DNA from: Streptomyces sp. CC228A | GTDB taxonomy: Bacteria > Actinomycetota > Actinomycetes > Streptomycetales > Streptomycetaceae | NCBI RefSeq assembly: GCF_021390935.1 | Contig: NZ_JAJPUI010000009.1 | Location: forward strand, 186,001-250,000 | Direction of reading: 5' to 3' | Length of the DNA stretch: 64,000 nucleotides | In this document: positions 25,944 through 36,700 of the stretch, piece after piece | Numbering within the stretch: position 1 is the first letter of the stretch | Layout: each line of letters starts with the position of its first letter | Notes under the pieces: generated by a model | Told to the model about the DNA's origin: nothing | Databases searched by the model: none | The model's input: only the letters and a program-made list of their open reading frames with translations | Made by a program: the position numbers and the translations under genes

Positions 25944-27302
25944 GTGGGACGACTCTTCGGCACGGACGGCGTGCGCGGTGTCGCCAACGCGGACCTGACG
26001 GCCGAGCTGGCGCTCGGCCTGTCGGTGGCGGCGGCGCACGTGCTCGCCGAGGCCGGCACCTTCGAGGGCCATCGGCCGACCGCGGTGGTCGGCAGGGATC
26101 CGCGGGCGTCAGGGGAGTTCCTTGAGGCCGCGGTCGTCGCGGGCCTCGCCAGCGCCGGTGTCGACGTGCTGCGGGTCGGGGTGCTGCCCACCCCCGCGGT
26201 GGCGTACCTGACCGGGTTCCTCGGCGCCGACCTGGGCGTCATGCTGTCCGCCTCGCACAACGCCATGCCCGACAACGGCATCAAGTTCTTCGCGCGCGGC
26301 GGCCACAAGCTGCCCGACGACCTCGAGGACCGCATCGAGGCCGTGTACGAGGAGCACCGGCGCGGTGAGCCGTGGGACCGCCCGACCGGCGCGGGCGTGG
26401 GGCGCGTCACGGACTACGCGCAGGGCGGCGACGAGTACGTGGCGCACCTGCTGTCCGTCCTGCCGAACCGGCTCGACGGGCTGAAGGTCGTCCTGGACGA
26501 GGCGCACGGCGCGGCCTCCCGGGTGTCGCCCGCCGCGTTCGAGCAGGCCGGGGCGGAGGTCGTCACGATCGGGGCCCGGCCCGACGGGCTCAACATCAAC
26601 GACGGCTGCGGTTCCACCCACCTCGACATGCTGCGCGCCGCCGTCCTGGAGCACGGCGCCGACCTGGGCATCGCCCACGACGGCGACGCCGACCGGTGCC
26701 TGGCCGTGGACCACACGGGCGCAGAGGTCGACGGCGACCAGATCCTCGCCGTCCTGGCGCTCGCCATGCGCGAGGCGGGCACGCTGCGCGGTGACACCGT
26801 TGTCGCCACCGTGATGTCGAACCTCGGCTTCAAGCTCGCCATGGAGCGCGAAGGGCTGCGGCTCGTCCAGACGGCGGTCGGCGACCGGTACGTGCTGGAG
26901 GAGATGAAGGACAAGGGCTACGCGCTGGGCGGCGAGCAGTCCGGGCACGTCATCGTCCTCGACCACGCCACCACCGGCGACGGCACCCTCACCGGTCTGC
27001 TGCTCGCGGCCCGGGTGGCGGCCACCGGGCGGCGCCTCGCCGACCTGGCCGGCGCCATGGAGCGGCTGCCGCAGGTCCTCATCAACGTCAAGGACGTCGA
27101 CAAGTCCCGGGTGAAGACCTCCCCGGAGCTGGCCACCGCCGTCGCGGAGGCCGAGCGCGGCCTCGGCGCCACCGGCCGCGTCCTGCTGCGCCCGTCCGGC
27201 ACGGAGCCGCTGGTACGGGTCATGGTGGAGGCCGCCGACCTGGAGCAGGCCCGCGCGGTGGCCGGGCAGCTCGCCGACGTGGTGAAGGCCGCGCTCGGCT
27301 GA
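25944..27302 (+). CDS. glmM: phosphoglucosamine mutase
   Basis: 452 residues. Converts glucosamine-6-P to glucosamine-1-P for UDP-GlcNAc and peptidoglycan. GRLFGTDGVRGVAN start, active-site Ser in VMLSASHNAMPDNGIKFF, metal loop HDGDADRCLAV, substrate loop GGEQSGHVI and phosphate-binding RPSGTEPLVRVMVE. GTG 25944 with GGAGGACAG upstream; extra in-frame sequence 5' of it lies in the terminator. Functionally paired with glmS further along. Confidence 0.97.
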   Translation: MGRLFGTDGVRGVANADLTAELALGLSVAAAHVLAEAGTFEGHRPTAVVGRDPRASGEFLEAAVVAGLASAGVDVLRVGVLPTPAVAYLTGFLGADLGVMLSASHNAMPDNGIKFFARGGHKLPDDLEDRIEAVYEEHRRGEPWDRPTGAGVGRVTDYAQGGDEYVAHLLSVLPNRLDGLKVVLDEAHGAASRVSPAAFEQAGAEVVTIGARPDGLNINDGCGSTHLDMLRAAVLEHGADLGIAHDGDADRCLAVDHTGAEVDGDQILAVLALAMREAGTLRGDTVVATVMSNLGFKLAMEREGLRLVQTAVGDRYVLEEMKDKGYALGGEQSGHVIVLDHATTGDGTLTGLLLAARVAATGRRLADLAGAMERLPQVLINVKDVDKSRVKTSPELATAVAEAERGLGATGRVLLRPSGTEPLVRVMVEAADLEQARAVAGQLADVVKAALG

Positions 27303-27318
27303 CCGCCGCCCGCACGTG

Positions 27319-27366
27319 ACGGGGGTGCCCCGCGGGTCCGCGACCGGACCTGCGGGGCACCCCCGT
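27319..27366. terminator. 22-bp bidirectional terminator between glmM and coaA
   Basis: Arms 27319-27340 and 27345-27366 pair over 22 bp (one G-U) with loop CGAC. It lies between two convergent genes and can serve both. Confidence 0.8.
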
Positions 27367-27409
27367 TCCCGTACCCGCTCCGGGCCCTGGCGCGGAAGGG
27401 GCCGCGGGC

Positions 27410-28432
27410 TCAGAGCTTGCGCAGGGAGAGCCGCTGCACCTTGTGGTCCGGGCCCTTGCGGACGACCAGGGTGGCGCGGCCGCGGGTGGGCGCCACGTTC
27501 TCCAGCAGGTTCACCTTGTTGATGGTGCGCCACATCGTGCGGGCGTAGTCGAGGGCCTCGTCCTCGCTGACCTGCGTGTACTTGCGGAAGTACGAGGACG
27601 GGTCCTGGAACGCGGTCTCGCGCAGCTTGCGGAAACGATTCAGGTACCAGAGCTCGATGTCCTCGGCGCGGGCGTCCACGTACACGGAGAAGTCGAAGTA
27701 GTCCGCCAGGCCGACGCGGGTGCGGCCGTCCTGGCCGGGCAGGGCCGGCTGGAGGACGTTGAGGCCCTCCACAATGAGGATGTCCGGGCGCCGCACGGTC
27801 AGCCGCTGCCCCGGCACGATGTCGTAGATCAGGTGCGAGTAGACCGGCGCCGTCACCTCCTCCTTGCCCGCCTTGATGTCGGCCACGAAACGGGTGAGCG
27901 CCCTGCGGTCGTACGACTCGGGGAAGCCCTTGCGCGACATCAGCCCCCGCGCCTGCAGCTCCTTCATCGGCAGCAGGAACCCGTCGGTGGTGACCCGCTC
28001 CACCCGCGGGTGCTCGGGCCAGCGGGCCAGCAGCGCCTGGAGGAGCCGGGCCACCGTCGACTTGCCGACGGCCACCGACCCGGCGACGCCTATCACGAAG
28101 GGCGTGCCCCGCTGGGCGCCCTTCTCCCCCAGGAACGTGTTGAGCGCCCCGCGCAGGTTCGCGGTGGCGCCCACGTAGAGGTTGAGGAGCCGGGAGAGCG
28201 GGAGGTAGATGTCCCGCACCTCGTCGAGGTCGATGACGTCGCCGAGCCCCCGCAGCCGCTCCACCTCGTCCGCGGTGAGCGGCAGCGGCGTCTTGTCGCG
28301 CAGCGCGCTCCACTGCTCCCGGGTGAGGTCGACGTACGGCGTCGACTCGGCCCTGGGGCGCGCGGACCCGTTGCCCGTGCCCGGCTCCGGGGGCGGCGGC
28401 GGTGTGCTGCTCCGTGGCGGCGAAGTGATCAC
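27410..28432 (-). CDS. coaA: pantothenate kinase, type I
   Basis: 340 residues. First step of coenzyme A synthesis. P-loop GVAGSVAVGKST at ~110-121; VTTDGFLLP, SHLIYDIVPG, ILIVEGLNVLQ and the C-terminal ATLVVRKGPDHKV are typical. The GTG 28432 start gives the Streptomyces-like MITSP N-terminus; the first ~35 residues are Pro-rich and unconserved. Convergent with glmM. Upstream, on the same strand, lies the displaced galE 3' end, suggesting an ancestral galE-coaA order. Confidence 0.93.
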   Translation of the reverse strand: MITSPPRSSTPPPPPEPGTGNGSARPRAESTPYVDLTREQWSALRDKTPLPLTADEVERLRGLGDVIDLDEVRDIYLPLSRLLNLYVGATANLRGALNTFLGEKGAQRGTPFVIGVAGSVAVGKSTVARLLQALLARWPEHPRVERVTTDGFLLPMKELQARGLMSRKGFPESYDRRALTRFVADIKAGKEEVTAPVYSHLIYDIVPGQRLTVRRPDILIVEGLNVLQPALPGQDGRTRVGLADYFDFSVYVDARAEDIELWYLNRFRKLRETAFQDPSSYFRKYTQVSEDEALDYARTMWRTINKVNLLENVAPTRGRATLVVRKGPDHKVQRLSLRKL

Positions 28433-28537
28433 ACAACCATTGTCGGGCGTACGGCCGCGGCGCGGGGGGTGGGGTCGGTCACGTGGGCGCACCCTTGCGG
28501 CCGGGGCACGCGGGCCCGTACGCGGCGTGCCCGCCGT

Positions 28538-28613
28538 GCTACCCGGCGAGGACCTTGTCGCGGATCTTCGCCCATTCCAGGGAGTGCCGGATGCCCTGGG
28601 CGACGGAGTGGCG
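28538..28613 (-). pseudogene. displaced 3' end of galE (attachment-site half)
   Basis: 76 bases matching the last 25 codons of galE at 49,221-49,296 (73 of 76 identical). Reads HSVAQGIRHSLEWAKIRDKVLAG then stop; differences from the intact gene are conservative (K/R, D/E, one silent). Only this tip is present. It fits the original chromosomal gene end pushed aside by integration. Confidence 0.85.
28568..28613. other. putative attachment site, left copy (46-bp direct repeat)
   Basis: Identical, base for base, to 49251-49296, same orientation, 20,683 bases apart. Sequence runs from TCGCCCATTCCAGGG to GACGGAGTGGCG. Lies inside the galE 3' end, as expected for integrase crossover cores. Confidence 0.75.
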
Positions 28614-28899
28614 CGGGAGTCACGACGACGGGCGGATGCCGGGTGCGTTCTTCCTTGTCGGGTCCGGCGGCTCTGGGAAGCGTTTCCCGGGGTCGGCCCC
28701 GTGAAGCCGGGCCGTCCGGCTGCTTCCCGGGGCGGCCTGACGGATGCATCCCGTCTCACGCGGAACGCGGAAGTGCCAGGCCGGGAGCGGAAGGCTCTTC
28801 TCGCATCGTGCCGCCCTCCTCCCGTCGCTCGGGTCCGAGGACCTGGCGCACTTCTGCGGCGAGGCGCACGCTACGGGGCGTTGCTGCCCTGCTCGCTCC
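28614..28899. other. unassigned sequence at the left end of the element
   Basis: About 290 bases with no gene, repeat or transposase trace that I recognise. Reading frames are short and unlike the flanking genes. Confidence 0.4.
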
Positions 28900-29607
28900 T
28901 CAGCTCAGCTTGACCAACTGAGCCTCGACGACCTCGGCCGGAACCGCGGCGTTCCCTCCAGTGCCGAGGGCGCTGAGGTAGGCGATGCTGCTCCCCTTGC
29001 GCAGGACGATCACTCTTCCGTACCCACGTGTACCGTCCTGCTCCACCCGCACGCCGAACGCGACGGCCTGGTCGGCGCCCCGGGGCGCCACCTCACGGGT
29101 GACCCCGGCGATCCGCTGCTCCTGACCGCGGAGACGGTAGGCGAACCCGCCGGCGCAGTCGTCGGCGGCCTGGTTGACGGCCGCCACAGCCGCCTGCGCG
29201 GCATTCACGTCCTGCCCTTCCTGGGCGGCGAGGAGCACGCTCGTCGTCGTGCCGCTCCCCACCACCCGGCGCGCCGTCGTGGCCGACGGCGTACCTGCCG
29301 CGGTACCCGCCAGCACGTAGGCGAGGGCCCTGCACGGCCCTTCGGCCTCGACGTCCCGCTGCTCCACCCGCTCGTCGGGTGCGGGCTCCCGCACAGTGTG
29401 CCCGGCCACGTCACCCCCAGCCAGGGCGAGCGCGCCCAGCCCGGCCGTGGAGACCGCCTCCTGGCTGGGCTCAGCCTGCGCCCGGAGACGGGGTCCGGCC
29501 GGCTCAAGGCCCCCGCCGCTGCCGACCGCGGTGCACCCGGCCAGAAGGACGAGCCCGACCACCGCCACCACACGGACGCCGGCGGAGCCGGTGCGGGTCA
29601 CCCTCAT
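28900..29607 (-). CDS. lipoprotein, paralogue of the one at 50,411
   Basis: 235 residues from ATG 29607. Signal peptide RVVAVVGLVLLAGC with a lipobox Cys. The mature part resembles the lipoprotein at 50,411-51,199: CRALAYVLAG...GTPSATTARRVV aligns with CEPLARLLTSVPMGEPAARA, and both share a CAGGF segment after an Ala-rich helix. Only 74 bases separate it from the FG-GAP gene upstream on the same strand, so the two are probably co-transcribed. Exported surface protein; role unknown. Confidence 0.78.
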   Translation of the reverse strand: MRVTRTGSAGVRVVAVVGLVLLAGCTAVGSGGGLEPAGPRLRAQAEPSQEAVSTAGLGALALAGGDVAGHTVREPAPDERVEQRDVEAEGPCRALAYVLAGTAAGTPSATTARRVVGSGTTTSVLLAAQEGQDVNAAQAAVAAVNQAADDCAGGFAYRLRGQEQRIAGVTREVAPRGADQAVAFGVRVEQDGTRGYGRVIVLRKGSSIAYLSALGTGGNAAVPAEVVEAQLVKLS

Positions 29608-29681
29608 GTCGGATCGATTCCTTCCGGTGTCGGTTCGGCGCTGGTGGCGGTGGGCCCGTGGCATGGCCATACGCTCACTCC

Positions 29682-32600
29682 TCAGCCGAAGGCCTTGGTG
29701 CTGCTCCAACCGCCGCCGGTGACCGTGACGGCGCTGCCGCCCGAGGTGCTGGTGCAGGTGTAGAAGCGGATCGTGCCGTCGGAGGCGATGGCCCAGATGT
29801 CGGGGATCCTGTCACCGGTGACATCGGGCGTGCCCATCATCAGCCGGATGTTCGTGGTGCTCCAGCCGGTGCCGTACTGGGCGTCGGTGCCGTTCAGCGA
29901 CGCCGCGGCACTCCCCAATGAGGTGAGGCTGGTGCCGGTGACCGCGTCCGGCTTGCCCAGGCGCAGCAGCAGCCGGGAGTCCGTGAAGTCGCGGTACACG
30001 AGGTCCACGGCGCCGTCCTGGTTGACGTCACCGACATTCACCAGGTCGCGCTGGTCCCAGCCGGTGGAGGAGAGCTTCGTCGCGCTGGTGAACGAGCCGC
30101 CCGTGTAACCGAGCAGTGCCCACAGCTCGGAGCCCGACGTCACGAACACATCCGGCCTGCGGTCCTTGTTGATGTCACCGACCGCGAGGACCTGGGTGTA
30201 TGTGGAGGGCGCCGGGGCGCCGGACGGCAGCTCCACCGCCAGCCGCTGCTCGATGTCGACGCTGCCGTAGCCGTCGCCCCGGTACAGGTAGAGCTTGCCG
30301 TCGGGCATGCGGGCGAGAAGGTCCTGGATTCCGTCGCCCGGGAGGAAGTCTCCGTTGTGGGTGATGAGCGCGGGGCTGCCGTCCTCGCCCGTCCAGTACC
30401 CGGCGTAGCCGTCGAGCGTCTCCAGGTTGGTGCCGTCGGCGTGGGCGCCGGGCAGCGAGGTGTGCAGGTCACCAGCCTTGGTGGAGGAGAAGAGCCGCAG
30501 GTCGCCCGAGGGGTTGATCATGAAGAGGTCTGGCCGGCCGTCTCCCGCCATGTCTCCCGGGGCGTCAGCGGTGTCCCGCGGCGTGACGTAGAAGAGGTAC
30601 TTCTCGCCCTCGGACGCGTTGCCCGCGCTGTCCACCGAGCGGGCATACAGCACGTTCGCTCCGGAGACCGGGGGCGCCAGGCTGACGGTGGCGCTCTTGC
30701 CGGCAGCGACGCTCACACTCTTGCTGTAGGTGTTCGTGTTGAAGGAGTACTGGAACTGGACGACGTCCGTACTTCCGCCGGGGCTGAAGGTGAACTGGCC
30801 GGTCTGGCCGAAGGGCACCGTGGACCAGTTCTCGCCGTTCTGGTCACTGCGCGGGAACTCGGCGGAAGAGACCTCCGGAGCGTTCGGCCGACTGGAGTCG
30901 TAGACGAACCGGCACAGGGCGCCGGCCGGAGCGTAGGCGGACGCGGCCCCTGAGGAGTCGATGGAACGCACACGCCAGCCGTAGGTCTTTCCGTTGGCGA
31001 ACTTGCTGCCGAGGATGGTGACGTCGGCGTACCCCGTGCTGAGGGGGGTGCGGTGGGAGTCGACGATCTTGGTGGCGGTGCCGTCGATCCACACCTCGAA
31101 GTGCAGGTACTTCAGGTCGCCGTCGTGGTCGGCGCCGCTTGCGGCGAACGTCAGGTCGCTCTTCCCGACGGAGCCGTACGGACTCGTGGTGTCGCAGTCC
31201 GGGCCGGGAGTCATGGTGAGGCCGGTCGGCACGAGCGGTCGACGGTTGTAGTTGATGATGATCTTCGGGGCGGCCTCGCCCTCGGCGCGGAACTTCTTCC
31301 AGGAGTACGCCCCCGACGAGGTCTTGCTCTCGTCCAGGGCCTTCAAACCGATGTTGACGCTGGTCGCTCCGGTGTCCGCGGCGACCTGGGCCATGGCCTT
31401 GCCGTCGAAGGTGACGTAGGCGTCGGGGCAGGACGAGTTGTAGCCGTGGGCGAAGGACTTGCTGTCGAGCTTCGTCCGCCACTTGGGCTGGTTGTTCCAT
31501 GTGTGGGAGGCGGAGATGCCGTCCGTGTGCCAGACCTCCATCTCGCGCGCCGAGCACGACCAGGAGTAGGTCTCCAGCACCCTGATCTCGGCCGAGGTCA
31601 CGATGGCGCCCTTGAAACTGGAGGACCAGCCGAGACGGAACAGGGAGCGAGACAGCCCCCAGGTGCTCGCCTCATAGCCGACCCGGGCCTCGTTGGTGCC
31701 GGAGTTGTAATTCGCTCCGTCGTAGAAGCTGGAGTTGGGGTACTTCTCGTAGACGGTGGTCCAGTTGTGGGTCTTGCCGGTGAGGGACGGGTCGATGAAG
31801 AGGGGCCAGACGGTCTCGTCACCGGTGAGCATCGCCCGGTTCGGGGTGACGGTCAGCGTGGCCTCGGAGCTGCCGTGTCCCGCGAGGGCGGCGTCACCGA
31901 CAGCGGTGTGCGCGCCCAGCCTGGGGCTTGCCAGTGCGGGCAGCGCGAAGACCTGGGCGTCGGTGACGGCGCTCGCGCCGGTCCGGGCGAAGGCGGCGGC
32001 GTGGCGCACCCCGCTGCCCGCCGTCGTGGAGCCCGCGCGGTACGCGGACTGCTGCGCCGTGCTGTCCCCGCTGGGGCTGTCCACCGGGTCGGTCGGCGAG
32101 GGAGCCGGATCGGCCGAGGCGGCCGGGCCGGGTTCCGAGGGCTGGGTGGACTGGTCGGGCTCCACGGGCTCCGGTGCTGCCGTGTCCTCTCCGGGCCCGT
32201 CCGTCGGGGCCGGGGCCGGGGGCTCTCCCGGCTCCTCCGAGTACGAGGGCGAGGGGACGCTCGGGGGCGGCTCGACGGGCTGCGGGTCGTCGCCCTGGGT
32301 CTCGGCCGGGGTGCCGGCCGAGTCCCACATGTACGGGGTCGGGGAGACGGCCGTCTCGTTGCCCGCCTTGTCCTTCGCGGTGACCACACGCGTGACCGGG
32401 TCGAGGTGGAACGTCAGGTCCGGGGAGGTCAGGCGGTAGCGCAGCGTCGCCAGCTCCGCTCCGGCGGCGGCTTCGGGGGTGTGCACGACCAGGACGTGGC
32501 TGAAGCCGCTGTCCCGTGCGGTCAGCACCAGGTCCACGTCCGGGAACACGTTGCGGTAGAGAGCGCGGTCCCCGTCGATGGCCGGCGCGGGGAGCGTCCC

Positions 32601-33182
32601 CGGCCACTGGAGCGTGACCTGGTGCCCCTGGGAGCTGAAGGTGGCCAGATCGGTGTACTGGACGTTGTCGTCCGCGACCGTCGAGACATCGCCGCGGCCC
32701 GTGCGGGACACGGTGTGGACCGCGTGCCGGGCGGAGGTGGGCCCGCTCGCTCGCCCGCCGCTGCCCCGGGTCGGCTTGCCGTCGCCGGACGAGAAGGTCA
32801 CGGGGTCGACGGTCGCCTCCGGCGCCCACCCGTGTGCGGTGCGCCGCAGCGTGGTGTCGATGGGCTTCCAGACGCCGTCCACCTGGGCGCGGATCGGCGC
32901 GCCGTGCGCGGTCAGCTCGAAGCTGCCGTCGGGCAGGGCGTACGTGGTGGAGCTGATGCTGCGCAGCGCCGTGACCTCGACGCGTTTCCCGCTGTGCCTG
33001 GCCTTCGCGACGGCGGCGTCCTCGTCGAGAGGCTCGCCCGACCGCGCGGGACGGGGGGTGTTCGCCGGACCCGTCCCTCCCCATTCGGGGCCCAGCAGCG
33101 TGATGCCGAGCGCGGCGGCGACGAGCGCCGCCACTCCTGCCGTGGTACGCCGGGGCAGCCCCCGTATACGACGCCGGTCCAC
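29682..33182 (-). CDS. large secreted DNRLRE-type/FG-GAP repeat protein
   Basis: 1,166 residues from GTG 33182 (GGGAGGGAG upstream). Basic N-terminus and hydrophobic segment (TTAGVAALVAAALGITLLG) give export. Residues ~290-370 form a Pro/Glu/Ser-rich linker; the central part (~480-640) resembles DNRLRE-type beta domains (WGLSRSLFRLGW, HTWNNQPKW, IIINYNRRP); Ig/fibronectin-like modules follow; the end has at least four FG-GAP/VCBS calcium-loop repeats (GDMAGDGRPDLF, GDINKDRRPDVF, GDVNQDGAVDLV, PDVTGDRIPDIW). Likely a surface adhesin or structural partner of the divergent Rhs protein 523 bases away. Confidence 0.85.
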   Translation of the reverse strand: MDRRRIRGLPRRTTAGVAALVAAALGITLLGPEWGGTGPANTPRPARSGEPLDEDAAVAKARHSGKRVEVTALRSISSTTYALPDGSFELTAHGAPIRAQVDGVWKPIDTTLRRTAHGWAPEATVDPVTFSSGDGKPTRGSGGRASGPTSARHAVHTVSRTGRGDVSTVADDNVQYTDLATFSSQGHQVTLQWPGTLPAPAIDGDRALYRNVFPDVDLVLTARDSGFSHVLVVHTPEAAAGAELATLRYRLTSPDLTFHLDPVTRVVTAKDKAGNETAVSPTPYMWDSAGTPAETQGDDPQPVEPPPSVPSPSYSEEPGEPPAPAPTDGPGEDTAAPEPVEPDQSTQPSEPGPAASADPAPSPTDPVDSPSGDSTAQQSAYRAGSTTAGSGVRHAAAFARTGASAVTDAQVFALPALASPRLGAHTAVGDAALAGHGSSEATLTVTPNRAMLTGDETVWPLFIDPSLTGKTHNWTTVYEKYPNSSFYDGANYNSGTNEARVGYEASTWGLSRSLFRLGWSSSFKGAIVTSAEIRVLETYSWSCSAREMEVWHTDGISASHTWNNQPKWRTKLDSKSFAHGYNSSCPDAYVTFDGKAMAQVAADTGATSVNIGLKALDESKTSSGAYSWKKFRAEGEAAPKIIINYNRRPLVPTGLTMTPGPDCDTTSPYGSVGKSDLTFAASGADHDGDLKYLHFEVWIDGTATKIVDSHRTPLSTGYADVTILGSKFANGKTYGWRVRSIDSSGAASAYAPAGALCRFVYDSSRPNAPEVSSAEFPRSDQNGENWSTVPFGQTGQFTFSPGGSTDVVQFQYSFNTNTYSKSVSVAAGKSATVSLAPPVSGANVLYARSVDSAGNASEGEKYLFYVTPRDTADAPGDMAGDGRPDLFMINPSGDLRLFSSTKAGDLHTSLPGAHADGTNLETLDGYAGYWTGEDGSPALITHNGDFLPGDGIQDLLARMPDGKLYLYRGDGYGSVDIEQRLAVELPSGAPAPSTYTQVLAVGDINKDRRPDVFVTSGSELWALLGYTGGSFTSATKLSSTGWDQRDLVNVGDVNQDGAVDLVYRDFTDSRLLLRLGKPDAVTGTSLTSLGSAAASLNGTDAQYGTGWSTTNIRLMMGTPDVTGDRIPDIWAIASDGTIRFYTCTSTSGGSAVTVTGGGWSSTKAFG

Positions 33183-33705
33183 GGTGCTGGTCTCCCTCCC
33201 TCAACGGCATTGCGTTGACCGGAAGTTGCCACGCGGGCGCCGAAACGGCTCACGTGGACTTCCGAGTCGAGGAATGCCGTCACCTTGCTGCCGAACCCCC
33301 CGACCTCCGCCGGTGTCGCCCGGAACCGTTTCTCTCGGATTGGGCGTCACGGTGGGTGGAGGTGCGGCAGAAGCATGACTGATGAGGGCCGCGCCCTCCA
33401 CCCGGACAAGGTTTGCCCCGACGCCCCGCTCTGAGGGTGCTATTCGTGGCGGGAGAACCGGAATCTGCACATCAGCGACCCGATGGGGACTGTCAAACCG
33501 GTACGAATGCGGTGAAGTCCCAGCCTCCTGGACCTCCTATGCGGCGATCTCACGCCAGGTGGTCAGAATCCTTTGGTAATGCAGTACTTCCTGCACTATT
33601 GGGCTCTTTCCTTCTGGTTGTTTCTCATAGGCCAATTCACGCCGAGATGCGGCGTGATCAAGACCACTCCCTGTGATCGGTGTTTGACGGATCTGTGAGA
33701 AATGA
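33183..33705. promoter_or_regulatory. divergent control region between FG-GAP and Rhs genes
   Basis: 523 bases without a gene and noticeably less GC-rich than the flanks, especially 33,540-33,705. Small inverted repeats: CAACG-GCATTG-CGTTG (33202-33217) and TGCAG-TACTTC-CTGCA (33580-33595). No confident promoter hexamers. The lower GC may make it a target for nucleoid silencing (Lsr2-like), which is inference. Confidence 0.45.
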
Positions 33706-36700
33706 ATGAACATGCGCCCGTCAGGCGAGTCAGAAGCCGTATCCCGACAGGCATCTCGGCGGCTGACACCAAATCAACTTGGGGGGGCTTCGGCCGTCGT
33801 GTGGGGATCGCTGTCGTGGAGCGGCCGGGGACGTCTGCCCGGCTCCAGAGCCGAGCGGCGCAGACGCGCGCGTCACCGGACCGGTGTGGTCGCCGCGCTC
33901 ACCGTCGCACTCACCGCGGGGCTGCTGCCCACGGCCTACGCGGCGCCGCCGGGCGGCGAGGACCGGGCCGAGGTCGAGCTGGTCGATCTGCCCGCGCAGA
34001 CCCCGGCGGAGGGCCAGAACGGCGGACGTCTCGCCGACACCCTGACCGGCGAGGTGCCGCGCACGGTGGAGTACGAGCCCACCAAGACGACGGCTCCGCC
34101 CGGTGCTTCCGCCACGGAGACCGTGACGGGGCTGACCGCGGGCGAGACGGTCCGGGTGGGCACCCTGCCCGTCGAGGTGGGCGCACCCGAGACGGCCACG
34201 GCCGAGGACGCCACGGCCCTGGAAGGCGACTGGCAGGTGGCGCTGGCCGACCAGGCCGACCTGGGGGAGCGGGACTTCTCCGGTCTCGTCTTCACCGTGA
34301 CACCTCCGGCCTCGGCGACCGGTGAGGCCGTGCTCGCCCTCGACTACACCGAGTTCGCCGAGCTGTACGGCGCCAACTGGGCCGACCGGCTCCAGCTCAC
34401 CCGCTACCCGGCGTGCTTCCTGACCACCCCGGACGTCGAGGGCTGCAGCGAGCCGGCCGAGGTCGACGTCCAGAACGTCGTCGAGCCCCAGGCCGACGAC
34501 GTCGCCGGAGACGGCGCCCTGGACGGCGTACGCCGGGTCGAAGCCGTCGTGGACGTGGCCACGCTCACCGACCCCGGCTCAGGCTCCTCCACGACCACCC
34601 CGGCCACCGCCACGAGCAGCGGAACGGTCACCAGCGCCGTGTACCGCCCGCTGTCCTCCAGTGCGACCGCGCTCCAGACGGCCGTCAGCTCCGGCGCATC
34701 CGTCTTCACCGCGACCTCCACCGGCAGCGGAGCCAAGGGCGACTTCTCCGCGACGCCGCTGGTCAGCGCGGGCTCCTGGGCCGCCGGCAACAACTCGGGC
34801 GCCTTCACCTACACCTACGACCTGCAGACGCCCAGCGTCCCGGCCGGACCGTCGCCGAGCATCGCGTTCGGCTACAACTCCCAGGTCGTTGACGGCCGTA
34901 CCTCCGCCACCAACAACCAGGCGTCCTGGATCGGTGACGGCTGGGAGTACAACCCCGGGTCCATCACCCGCAGCTACCGCGCCTGCCGCGACGACCGCAC
35001 CGGCGCCAACAACGCCGACCGCAAGACCGGTGACCTGTGCTGGGGCTCGCACAACGCCACCCTGACGCTCGGCGGGACGACGACCGAGCTCGTCAAGGAC
35101 GACACCACCGGCGAGTGGGTGACCGCCAACGGCGACGGCTCCCGGGTCGAGCTGCTCAAGGACAGCAGCCTCGGCAACGGCGACAAGGACGGCGAGCACT
35201 GGCGCGTCACCACCCGCGACGGCACCCAGTACCACTTCGGACTGCACAAGCTCCCGGGGTGGACCGCCGGCAGCCCCACGACCAACTCCGTCCTGTGGGC
35301 CCCGGTCGCCGGCAACCAGCCGGGAGAGCCCTGCTACGACTCCTCCTTCGCCGCCTCCTTCTGCGAACAGGCATGGCGCTGGAACCTCGACTACGTCGTC
35401 GACACGCACGGCAACGCCATGTCGCTGTGGTGGGGCCGGGAGGACAACCACTACGGCAAGAACCTGAAGTACAAGGAGAAGGCCAGGTACATCCGGGGCG
35501 GCTACCTCACCCGGATCGACTACGGCCAGCGTGCCGACTCCCTCTTCACGGCCGGCCCGATCGCCCGGGTGGAGTTCAAGACCGACGAACGGTGCTTCAA
35601 GGAGGGTGCCCTCACCTGCGACCCGGCGAACTTCACGTCGGGCGACCACGCGAAGAACCGCATCTGGTACGACACCCCGGCCGACCTGTACTGCTCCGAG
35701 GTGACGGGCAAGGAGTGCTTCGTCCCCGTCCCGACCTTCTGGACCCGCAAGCGCCTCGCCGAGGTCACCACGCTGGCGCAGCGCACCCAGGGCTCGGAGG
35801 CCCTGTCGAAGGTCGACTCGTGGACGCTGAGTCAGTCGCTGCCCGCGGAGAAGACCGACGAGGGCACCGCGCTGTGGCTGGAGTCCATCACCCGGTACGG
35901 CTATGACGCCGGCGGCAAGTCGCTCAGCCTGAAGCCCGTCCAGTTCGTCCACAACACCGAGCGCATGCCCAACCGCGTGAAGAAGGGCGCCTCGGACCCC
36001 AACCCCACGTTCGACCGGCTCCGCGTCGCCCGCATCATCAACGAGTACGCGGGCGAGACCGTCGTCACCTACCGCAAGCCCGAAGGCGCCTGCGCCTCCG
36101 GCAGCGGGTTCCCAGCGGTACACGAGAACACCGGGCTGTGCTTCCCCGCCTACTGGCACCCGGATCCGGACAAGAGCGACGAGACCATCGACTGGTTCAA
36201 CAAGTACGTCGTCGACCAGGTCCAGGAGATGCCCGCCATCGCAGGCGGCCAGACGCTCACCACGTCGTACGAGTACCTGGACGGCGGGGCCTGGGCACTG
36301 AACCAGTCCGAGTTCTCGAAGAAGAAGACCCGCACCTACGACCAGTGGCGCGGCTTCAGCGGCGTCCTCACCGTCGGCGGCGACGACTTCGTCGACATCC
36401 GGAACCTCACGAGCACCCAGCGTTCGGCGAGCGAAACCCGCTACTTCCGCGGCATGGACGGCGACCCGCTCCCCGACGGCAAGAAGCGCTCGGTCACCGT
36501 GCTGGACGGCGACGGAGCGGTCATCGCCACCGACCACCGGGCCTACCAGGGCCGGGTGGCCGAGACCCGCATGTACACCAGGTACAACGGGGACCTGCTG
36601 ACCCGCTCCGTCGACTACCCGACCGTGACGGAGCTGGCGTCCCGCGCCCGCGACGGCGGAATACCCCCGCTGAAGGCGTACCGCGTCCAGACCTCCCGCA

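Noticed and set aside
26109..28436. 775-codon minus frame across glmM and coaA
   Set aside because: It runs antisense to glmM and out of frame with coaA, whose own frame holds the pantothenate kinase motifs.
28429..28759. N-terminal extension of coaA into the galE remnant
   Set aside because: The extension lies in a wrong frame relative to galE and gives non-conserved sequence; the GTG at 28432 matches the family start.
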